Assembly: GCA_016719945.1 (NCBI GenBank)
Contig: JADJYE010000007.1
Coordinates: 186,001 to 250,000 of the forward strand
Reading direction: 5' to 3'
Length of the DNA: 64,000 nt
DNA from: Polyangiaceae bacterium
GTDB taxonomy: Bacteria > Myxococcota_A > Polyangia > Polyangiales > Polyangiaceae
Below the pieces are notes generated by a model. It had not been told where the DNA came from, searched no databases, and was given only the letters and a program-made list of their open reading frames with translations. Positions 45,870 through 52,146 of this stretch are shown piece after piece. Each line of letters starts with the position of its first letter. Position 1 is the first letter of the stretch. Made by a program: the position numbers and the translations under genes.

Positions 45870-46673
45870 TCACGGCGCCAGATCCAGCTTCCGAAACGCG
45901 TCACACGCGATCGGGGCGTCGAACGCGAACATGCCCTTCGAGAGGTCGAGCGTGGTCTCGAACAGCTGGCCGCCGTCGTCGTCGATCAGGCGCGCTTTGG
46001 CCGCCCGAGGGAAGCCGTCGAGGCTGCGGAACTGGAAGTTGCCGCTGAGGCGACAGCCGCTGCGCTCCTTGTTCGGGCGAGCCTTCACGTCGAGGCTGCT
46101 CGCACCTGGGATGCCGCGGTACTCCCACGCAGGGCGGAAGAACCCGATGCCCTCGGTGAGCTCGCCGATCGCCAGCATGATGTCCCGTAGGCTGCCGAGC
46201 TTCTCGTCGCGCGCGGCGTCCGCCTTGTCGCGAGCGGCGTCGCCCTCGACCCCCGCAACACCGGCGGCCTCGAGCGCGGCGACGCGCTCAGCGAGCGCGC
46301 CGCTCTGATCGCGCGCCGCGGCGAGCTCCTTCTCGAGGACTCGAGCCTTGTTGGTCGCGATGAACCCCGGCGTCACGAGCGCCGCGATGGCGACCGCGCC
46401 CAGCGCCCAGGTCCAGGGAGTCAGGTTGGCGCGGGGCCGAGCTGCCGCCGTTGCAGGCGCGACCTCGAGGGGTGGCTGCCTCACGAGGGCGCTCGCAGCC
46501 GAGCCCTCAGCGAGCTCCGGCACTTCGGTCCAATGGACCCACTCGTTCGACCCCGCCAGATGCACGACGGCCTCGCGTGGGACGTCGGGCTCCGCGAGCC
46601 GCTGCTTCAGCTCGGGGATCGTGTAGGGGCCGACGACCTGCTCGTCGGCGGTCTGGAGATACCATTTGGACAT
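45870..46673 (-). CDS. GYF_2-domain membrane protein
   Basis: A 267-residue protein. The N-terminus, KWYLQTADEQVVGPYTIPEL, is a GYF-2 type domain (residues 1-55), which binds peptides. A linker rich in Ala/Pro leads to one membrane segment (WTWALGAVAIAALVTPGFIA, about residues 87-106), then a coiled coil (KARVLEKELAAARDQSGALA to about 165). The C-terminal domain has KERSGCRLSGNFQFRS and ARLIDDDGGQLFETTLDLSK, suggesting a beta-sandwich outside the membrane. In myxobacteria GYF_2 domains often occur in gliding or envelope proteins. The gene marks the return to ordinary chromosome after the island. Confidence 0.78.
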   Translation of the reverse strand: MSKWYLQTADEQVVGPYTIPELKQRLAEPDVPREAVVHLAGSNEWVHWTEVPELAEGSAASALVRQPPLEVAPATAAARPRANLTPWTWALGAVAIAALVTPGFIATNKARVLEKELAAARDQSGALAERVAALEAAGVAGVEGDAARDKADAARDEKLGSLRDIMLAIGELTEGIGFFRPAWEYRGIPGASSLDVKARPNKERSGCRLSGNFQFRSLDGFPRAAKARLIDDDGGQLFETTLDLSKGMFAFDAPIACDAFRKLDLAP

Positions 46674-46944
46674 AGAGCCTCCTCAGGCGAGCCGCTTCCA
46701 TTCGCGGCTCGTCGTCTGTGGACGGGGGCGGCGCAGCGTGGCTGACCGCCGGCTGGGCCCGCTCGGTCGCACAATGACCGGGCACCCCTCACCTCAGACG
46801 TACGTCGTGCCGGACGACCGCGGTACCGAGCGCCCGTGCAGCGATCGGACGGACAATGTCAGCGGATCGGCTTGTTGGAGGCCGGCCAATCTTTTCTGTC
46901 CACGCCGGGACCCCACCGCCGACTTGGGTCTCGGAGGTCAGGCA

Positions 46945-47328
46945 ATGACATCGGAGACTCTGTGGGCCCCCGCGATGAGCCGCTCACGTTGGCGCTCGGC
47001 CATCCAACTCGTCGCGCTCCTCGCGAGCGCCTGCGACCCTGCGTCCTTCGATCGCGGACGCGACGAGGCGCCTCCCAAGACGTCGGGCGGAGCGCGAGCA
47101 ATGGGGACCACGATCGCCTCGCCCACGGCGACGTCGCGCCCTGGAGAGGCGTCGAGCTCACCCTGCACCTGCGCGGCTACGGATCCGCTGTGTGACTGCT
47201 TGCCCGATCCGGAGTCGTCCGTCTGGCGGAGAGGGACGGGGGCTCCCAAGCTGTCGTCGGAGCCGGTGGTGCCTCGCGGCGCTGCCTGCGAGTGCAGGGC
47301 GGACGACCCGCTGTGCGACTGCCTGTAG
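46945..47328 (+). CDS. Small lipoprotein with twin CxCx4DPLCDCL repeats
   Basis: A 127-residue predicted secreted or lipid-anchored protein. The ATG at 46945 has a GGAGG site 7 bases upstream; the ATG at 46975 is an alternative. The signal segment WRSAIQLVALLASAC fits a lipoprotein. Two Cys-rich repeats follow: CTCAATDPLCDCL (about residues 77-89) and CECRADDPLCDCL at the very end of the protein. Each has four Cys in the same spacing, suggesting disulfide knots or metal binding. The intervening sequence is Ser/Pro-rich. I do not recognise a family. Confidence 0.55.
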   Translation: MTSETLWAPAMSRSRWRSAIQLVALLASACDPASFDRGRDEAPPKTSGGARAMGTTIASPTATSRPGEASSSPCTCAATDPLCDCLPDPESSVWRRGTGAPKLSSEPVVPRGAACECRADDPLCDCL

Positions 47329-47359
47329 CCCACGGGCGCCGCGACTTATTTCACTTGCT

Positions 47360-47380
47360 GGTTACTTAACCCCTCGGTTA
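47360..47380. promoter_or_regulatory. Candidate ArsR operator
   Basis: GGTTACTTAACC (47360-47371) is an inverted repeat of GGTTA and TAACC, and a further GGTTA follows at 47376. It lies 12 bases before the ArsR start. This is the expected place for an autorepressor site. Confidence 0.5.
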
Positions 47381-47391
47381 TCTCTCTGCCC

Positions 47392-47817
47392 ATGCAGGCG
47401 GGCGACCTGTCGCTGGTCTTCTCGGCGCTCGCCGACCCTACGCGCCGGGCGATCCTCGCGCGGCTGTCGGAGGGGGAAGCGCCGGTGAAGGACCTCGCTG
47501 GGCCCTTCGCGCTCTCCGGCCCGGCCATTACCAAGCACCTGAAGGTGCTGGAGCGCGCCGGGCTCATCTCACGCAGCCGGGCTGGTCAGCGGCGCCCTTG
47601 CCGGCTCGAGCCGCGTGCCCTCGAGCCCGCCGCTGACTTCCTCGAGCCCTTCCGCGCGATGTGGGAGGAGCGGCTCGATCGCCTCGGCGAATACCTGAAG
47701 AGCCTGGCGCCGGAGGTCAGCGCGCCCCCGCCGAAGACCACGACCCCCAAGAGGGTCAAGAGGCCGACGCCGAAGACCAGGAACGAGAGAGGACGCAGCC
47801 ATGGCAAGAAGAGGTAG
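47392..47817 (+). CDS. ArsR-family transcriptional regulator
   Basis: A 141-residue winged-helix repressor of the type paired with AHSA1 proteins. The HTH domain covers residues 5-85: LSLVFSALADPTRRAILARL and the recognition helix LSGPAITKHLKVLERAGLIS. FRAMWEERLDRLGEYLKSL forms the dimer helix. The Lys/Arg/Pro-rich tail (about residues 110-141) is unusual and could strengthen DNA contact. No metal-site Cys (CxC) is present, so it is probably not a metal sensor. The stop overlaps the start of the AHSA1 gene by 17 bases. It should repress this pair through the GGTTA repeats upstream. Confidence 0.9.
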   Translation: MQAGDLSLVFSALADPTRRAILARLSEGEAPVKDLAGPFALSGPAITKHLKVLERAGLISRSRAGQRRPCRLEPRALEPAADFLEPFRAMWEERLDRLGEYLKSLAPEVSAPPPKTTTPKRVKRPTPKTRNERGRSHGKKR

Positions 47818-48751
47818 CTCGAACGAGCTTCGGCTCACGCGCGTGTATGACGCGCCGGTGCGCGCGGTGTGGGACGCCTGGACCCTCCCCGAGCAGGTAG
47901 CGAAATGGTGGGGGCCGCGCGGCTTCACGCTCACCACGCACGAGAAGGACCTGCGGGCCGGTGGCACCTGGCGTTACACGATGCACGGACCCGACGGCGT
48001 CGATTACCCGAACATCGCGACGTACTTCGTGGTCGAGCCGTACCAGAAGCTCGTCTACGACCACGGCGCCACCGACGATCGCCCGCCGCTGTTCCGGGTG
48101 ACGGTGACGTTCTCGGAGGACAGCGGCAAGACGACGATGGAGATGATCATGACGCTGGCTTCACCCGAGGCCGCCGCCGAGATCGCCAAGCACATCAAGA
48201 AGGCCGGCGGCCACGCGACGTGGGACCGGCTCGCCGAGCACCTCGAGCAGGCGGCGACGGGCAAGCCCACCTTCGTCATCAACCGCGTGTTCGACGCGCC
48301 CATCGCGCGGGTGTTCGAGCTGTGGACGAGCCCCGAGCACCTCGCGAAATGGCTGCCCCCGGCGGGGTCCGAGCTGCGCTTCCTCCGCTCGGAGGTCGCG
48401 GTCGGCAGGAGCACGTTCTTCGTCATCACCGGCCCGCACGGCGCGATGCACGTGCGCGCCGAGTACCTCGCGCTCGAGCCGCCCCAGCGTATCGTCTACG
48501 AGCAGCAGTTCGTCGACGAGCACGAGCGCCCCGCGCCCGCGCCCGGGGCCGAGGTGTGGCCAGCGACGCTGCGGACGACGGTGCTGCTCAGCGAGGAGGC
48601 GCCCGATCGGACGCGCGTCACGGTGACCAGCGAGCCGCAGGGCGGGGCGACCTCGGCGGAGCTCGAGGCGTTCGTTCGCGAGCGCGGGGGCATGACGGTG
48701 GGCTGGTCGGGCTCGTTCGACGCGCTCGAGGCGCTGCTCACACGCGATTGA
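47801..48751 (+). CDS. Two-domain SRPBCC (AHSA1/CalC-like) protein
   Basis: A 316-residue protein with two START-like AHSA1 domains in tandem. Domain 1 (residues 8-150) starts LRLTRVYDAPVRAVWDAWTL and has KWWGPRGFTL. Domain 2 (residues 155-312) starts FVINRVFDAPIARVFELWTS and has KWLPPAGSELRFL. Both end with the long helix that closes the cavity (ATWDRLAEHLEQ; MTVGWSGSFDALEALL). Single-domain forms are usual, so this is a fusion or duplication. The family binds hydrophobic ligands, and nothing in the sequence shows which. It is translationally coupled to the ArsR regulator. Confidence 0.88.
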   Translation: MARRGSSNELRLTRVYDAPVRAVWDAWTLPEQVAKWWGPRGFTLTTHEKDLRAGGTWRYTMHGPDGVDYPNIATYFVVEPYQKLVYDHGATDDRPPLFRVTVTFSEDSGKTTMEMIMTLASPEAAAEIAKHIKKAGGHATWDRLAEHLEQAATGKPTFVINRVFDAPIARVFELWTSPEHLAKWLPPAGSELRFLRSEVAVGRSTFFVITGPHGAMHVRAEYLALEPPQRIVYEQQFVDEHERPAPAPGAEVWPATLRTTVLLSEEAPDRTRVTVTSEPQGGATSAELEAFVRERGGMTVGWSGSFDALEALLTRD

Positions 48752-48784
48752 GCCCAGGCGTATGCCGATGGTGCGGTCCGCCGC

Positions 48785-49876
48785 TCAGCGTCTCTTTGCG
48801 ACTTTGACGCCGACGACCACCGCCACGAACGTGGCGAGGGCGAGGACGTTCCCGATCGACCCGACCCGCCGAAGCGTCGGGTGGCCCGCCAGGTCTCCCG
48901 TGACGCGCGCTAGCAGCGAGAGGTGGAGCAGCAAGAGCGGCGCATAGAGCGCCCGCGTGAACGGGATCTCGATACGCGCGACCGCGGGGAGGATGATCGG
49001 CGCGTGCGCGAAGACCATCGACAGGACGTAACCCACGAACACCGCGTGCAGCACGAGGTCGTAGCTGGCGCCGCCTGGAGGAACGGTGGTGAAGGCGAGG
49101 GTGGCGCCGCTCGCGAGCATCCACGCGGCACCTCCCAGAACCCCCGCGGCGGTGTAGCGGGGGAGCCCGACCCCCCGAACGGTGCGGCGCGCGAGATCGA
49201 ACGAGAGCTGCCACGCCGCGAGCGCCGCCAGCGCGGCGCCGAAGAGGCGAGACCAAGGGTCCTCGAGGGAGCGGGCCGCCGCCGCCGCGAGCGCGACGAT
49301 CACGGAGATGCCCACGACCGCGCGCGACGCCCACCGCGGCGTGGGCGCGAGCCGTGAGAGCTCCAGCCGCTCGGCGGCGATCGTGAGGGCGAAGAACGAC
49401 ATCCAGGCGAGGACCACGTCGGGGAGGGGCCGCCCCATGGCCCACGTCAGGGAGCCGACGCACAGGACCATCGACCCGGCCAGCATGATGAACGTGAACG
49501 CAGCGGGCTGCCGGAGCACGATGGCGATGTTGACCGCGCCGAGCGCCACCGCCGAGAGCGCGAGCGCCCACGGCCCGAAGGCGAGACCGGCCAGGGTCGC
49601 GACGGAGCCCGAGGCGCCTGCGACCGGCGCGAGGAAGGCCCACGTGCGGCCGAGCGCCACGGCGCGCTCGAGGGCGATGAGCGTCCCGAAGACGCCGAGC
49701 ACGAAGAGCGGGCCGTGCGCCGCGCCATAGCGAGGGCCCCAGGCCGCGACGACCCCCGCTCGCGAGAGCCCAGCCAGGACGCCGGTCACCGCGGTCGCGC
49801 CCACGACGAGGAGCAAGCCCCTTCGCGCGAGGATATCCGGCTCGAGCCCCCGTGCTGCGGGGCTCACCTGCCCCAT
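48785..49876 (-). CDS. Polytopic membrane protein (NnrS-like)
   Basis: A 363-residue protein with about ten hydrophobic segments. The start ATG at 49876 overlaps the stop region of the upstream DUF59 gene by 13 bases. Notable parts are AAHGPLFVLGVFGTLIALER near residue 60, where a His and Glu-Arg sit in helices, and a His in YDLVLHAVFVGYVLSMVFAH near residue 290. Conserved membrane His residues recall the haem/copper-linked NnrS family. Similar proteins occur near denitrification genes, as I recall, but no such genes are in this window. The coupling to a DUF59 protein suggests a redox or metal role, by inference. Confidence 0.7.
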   Translation of the reverse strand: MGQVSPAARGLEPDILARRGLLLVVGATAVTGVLAGLSRAGVVAAWGPRYGAAHGPLFVLGVFGTLIALERAVALGRTWAFLAPVAGASGSVATLAGLAFGPWALALSAVALGAVNIAIVLRQPAAFTFIMLAGSMVLCVGSLTWAMGRPLPDVVLAWMSFFALTIAAERLELSRLAPTPRWASRAVVGISVIVALAAAAARSLEDPWSRLFGAALAALAAWQLSFDLARRTVRGVGLPRYTAAGVLGGAAWMLASGATLAFTTVPPGGASYDLVLHAVFVGYVLSMVFAHAPIILPAVARIEIPFTRALYAPLLLLHLSLLARVTGDLAGHPTLRRVGSIGNVLALATFVAVVVGVKVAKRR

Positions 49877-50187
49877 CCGAGCGCCTTCCTGGCTGCGGCT
49901 GACATGCGGTCCGGCCGCCAAGGAGGATCCCACACCAGCTCCACGCGCGCCTCGCGGACCCCAGACACCGCGCGCAGCCGCTCCTCCGCCTGCCTCGCGA
50001 TTTGGTCGCCGAGGGGACACGCCGCGCTCGTCATGGTCAGCTTCGCTTCGACGAGCCCGAGCGACGGGTCGACGGCGACCCCCACCACGAGCCCGAGCTC
50101 GACGATGCTCATCCCCACCTCAGGATCCGATACGCTCCCGAGGGCCTCGAGGGCACGCGCCTCGAGGTCGGGCTGAGCCTCACTCAT
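49864..50187 (-). CDS. DUF59/MIP18-family protein (Fe-S assembly type)
   Basis: A 107-residue protein of the PaaD/SufT-like DUF59 family. The ATG at 50187 gives SEAQPDLEARALEALGSVSD followed by DPEVGMSIVELGLV (DPE motif) and the Cys of LTMTSAACPLGD, both characteristic. The ending VRVELVWDPPW-like segment (ARVELVWDPPW) is also normal for the family. These proteins help load Fe-S clusters or metals. It is the first gene of a two-gene operon with a polytopic membrane protein, overlapping by 13 bases. Confidence 0.88.
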   Translation of the reverse strand: MSEAQPDLEARALEALGSVSDPEVGMSIVELGLVVGVAVDPSLGLVEAKLTMTSAACPLGDQIARQAEERLRAVSGVREARVELVWDPPWRPDRMSAAARKALGWGR

Positions 50188-50347
50188 GAAAGCGACTTGC
50201 AGCAGCAACCGTGCCACGCAGGGGTTGCGCGGCCTCCGCATGAATGGGCTCGCTTGGGCCGGGCCCCACCCTCGTTCGCCGGTGACGACGTTCGTTCGCT
50301 GCGCGTGCCCCCGCATGATTTGCGCTCGAGCGACGCGCTTGCCTGGC

Positions 50348-51163
50348 TCACACGGGAGCTGGCTCAGCCCCGGCAGGGTCCGCGGGCGCCGGGTACCCGA
50401 TGAGGTAGCTGCCATGGAGCGGCGCCTTGCCGAGCTGGATCTTCCCGATGTCCCAGACCCAGCCCGGCGGCGTCTCGAGCTCGGCGACGAGCTCTCGCAG
50501 CTCCTCGACGCTATAGATGCGCAGCCACGAGACGATGCCGTCCCACAGGACGAACAGCTGCATCACCGGGATGAGCCAGGTGAAGACCACCCAAGGCCAG
50601 CGAAAGGGCCGCCATAGCGGCATCGACAGGGTGACGGTGAGGGGCGTGATGAGCAGGCCGAGCAGCATGGGCAGCTCGCGGCTGACGACCTCGAACACCG
50701 CGATGGGCTGGCCCTTCGCGACCGCGTCCGCGAGGATGCGCCGGGCTTGTTCGGGACGAAAATGGTGAAACGCGTTGAAGATGGTGCGGAAGCCGCGCAA
50801 ATCCGCGGGGACTGCTGTGGCGTCGACGGGCTCTGCCCTCCCCTGCACGGCGCCACCGCTCTCGCGCTCGGCGTGCCGATAGGCGGGCAGGTTGGGGTAG
50901 AGGTCGGTCAGGGTCACCGTGACCTGGTGGCCACGCTTGGCCAGCTCGTCGGCCATCGTCGCGGCCGGCCCACCGCCGCCCGAGCACAGGTCGACGAGGC
51001 GTTTGTCGCCGGTCACGGCGAGCGCCCGCTCGAGCGGGCCCACCAGCATGCGCCCGTGACCTGACATCCGCTCGGCGAAGGCCAGGAAGGCCGTCCCGCC
51101 GTCTCGCAGCGTCTCCGGGAACCATTGCAGGTCTTCGAGCTCGACGAGGTGCAGCCGCCTCAT
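50348..51163 (-). CDS. Class I SAM-dependent methyltransferase with membrane-like segment
   Basis: A 271-residue methyltransferase. The SAM-binding motif I is KRLVDLCSGGGGPAATMADE (about residues 54-73), and motif II is near VTVTLTDLYPNL. The motif-IV region is IFNAFHHFRPEQARRIL. A hydrophobic section (MLLGLLITPLTVTLSMPLW and WVVFTWLIPVMQLFVLW, about residues 165-212) suggests membrane attachment, so the substrate may be a lipid or quinone. The ATG at 51163 overlaps the stop of the TetR gene (ATGA), so it is the regulator's probable main target. Confidence 0.82.
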   Translation of the reverse strand: MRRLHLVELEDLQWFPETLRDGGTAFLAFAERMSGHGRMLVGPLERALAVTGDKRLVDLCSGGGGPAATMADELAKRGHQVTVTLTDLYPNLPAYRHAERESGGAVQGRAEPVDATAVPADLRGFRTIFNAFHHFRPEQARRILADAVAKGQPIAVFEVVSRELPMLLGLLITPLTVTLSMPLWRPFRWPWVVFTWLIPVMQLFVLWDGIVSWLRIYSVEELRELVAELETPPGWVWDIGKIQLGKAPLHGSYLIGYPAPADPAGAEPAPV

Positions 51164-51747
51164 GGGATCTCCTTTTCGGTTGGAAGGGTGAGGTTGTCGA
51201 TCACGCGCTCGAGCAGCGCGTCGAGCGGGTAGGTCTCGGGGTCGAGGACGTAGTGCTGGAAGACTCCGTCCAACGTCGCGAAGAGCAGGCGCGCCTCGAG
51301 CTCGGGGTGGGGACGGCCGAGGTCGCTGAGCAGCAGCGTGAAGAGCTGCACATAGACGGCGGACTGGGCCGCGACGTCGTGGGCCAAGCCGGCCAGGACC
51401 GAGTGCTGGAACCGGACCCCGTAAGAGACCTGCCAGAACTCCCGGTTCTCACGGACGAGGCGCGCGCTCTCGCGCAGCAGCTGGGTGAGCTTCTCGCGCG
51501 GGTCGGCGATCGTCGCGACCTCGGCGAACGCCGCCATCACCAGGCCCGCGCTCCGCTCGAAGAGCGCCATCAAGACCGCCTGTTTGGACGGGAAGTAGTG
51601 GTAGAGCAGCCCCGCCGCGACCTTCGCCTCCTCGGCGATGTGGCGGATGGTCGTGCTCTCGTAGCCGCGCGCGGCGAACGCTCGGAGCGCCGAGTCCATC
51701 AGGTGCGCTCGGATCTCCTTGGGCTGCGGATGTTTTCTTCGAACCAT
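51160..51747 (-). CDS. TetR-family regulator of the methyltransferase
   Basis: A 195-residue TetR regulator. I prefer the ATG at 51747 over the one at 51762, since the latter lies inside the operator palindrome. The HTH domain covers about residues 10-60: EIRAHLMDSALRAFAARGYE and IAEEAKVAAGLLYHYFPSKQ. The C-terminal ligand domain is helical (LTQLLRESARLVRENREFWQ). It is the first gene of a two-gene operon with the methyltransferase and probably represses itself through the repeat at 51749-51764. Confidence 0.88.
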   Translation of the reverse strand: MVRRKHPQPKEIRAHLMDSALRAFAARGYESTTIRHIAEEAKVAAGLLYHYFPSKQAVLMALFERSAGLVMAAFAEVATIADPREKLTQLLRESARLVRENREFWQVSYGVRFQHSVLAGLAHDVAAQSAVYVQLFTLLLSDLGRPHPELEARLLFATLDGVFQHYVLDPETYPLDALLERVIDNLTLPTEKEIP

Positions 51748-51748
51748 C

Positions 51749-51764
51749 GATTGAACGATCAATC
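51749..51764. promoter_or_regulatory. Palindromic operator before the TetR gene
   Basis: GATTGA ACGA TCAATC is a perfect 6-base inverted repeat with a 4-base centre, one base upstream of the chosen start. Same architecture as the efflux-operon operator at 10925-10940 but with a different half-site, as expected for a different TetR. Confidence 0.6.
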
Positions 51765-51888
51765 AATTAGGGAACCCATCGATGCGGGTCAAGGGCGCAC
51801 GTCGCAAGCCCGAGCTTCTCCCCGCTCGCCGCCCCTACGGCCCGGCGCCGCCTTCTGCGGCCCGGCGCGGGCTCCAGGGGCGTCCGGG

Positions 51889-52146
51889 TCAGGGCCTCCG
51901 CACGCAGCGAAAGCCGATCTCCGCCAGCGCTGGCGGCACCTTCCCCAGCTTCACGCTGAAGGTGACCTGATCTTTCCACGCGGTGGTGCTGGTGAGCGAC
52001 ATGGGCGCTCCCGCCTGGAGGCACTGGAGGAAGCGCGGGGGGAGGTCCTTCGACGCGAGCGCCGCCTCGCTCGGCTTGCACGGCGGGGAGCTCGGCGAAG
52101 GCACAGTCCGCGGAGGAGGTGGTGGCGGGGGTGGTGGCGGCGGCAT
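51889..52146 (-). CDS. Small protein coupled to the kinase-FGE gene, with FGE-like end
   Basis: An 85-residue reading whose ATG at 52146 overlaps the kinase stop (TGATG). It starts with a run of about 11 Pro, then PSPSSPPCKPSEAALASKDL and a short beta-like part (SLTSTTAWKDQVTFSVKLGK) ending IGFRCVRRP. The GFRCVR ending is what FGE-sulfatase domains normally have at their C-terminus, and it is absent from the FGE domain of the kinase just upstream. This may be a displaced tail or a coincidence. Coupling suggests that it is translated. Confidence 0.45.
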   Translation of the reverse strand: MPPPPPPPPPPPRTVPSPSSPPCKPSEAALASKDLPPRFLQCLQAGAPMSLTSTTAWKDQVTFSVKLGKVPPALAEIGFRCVRRP

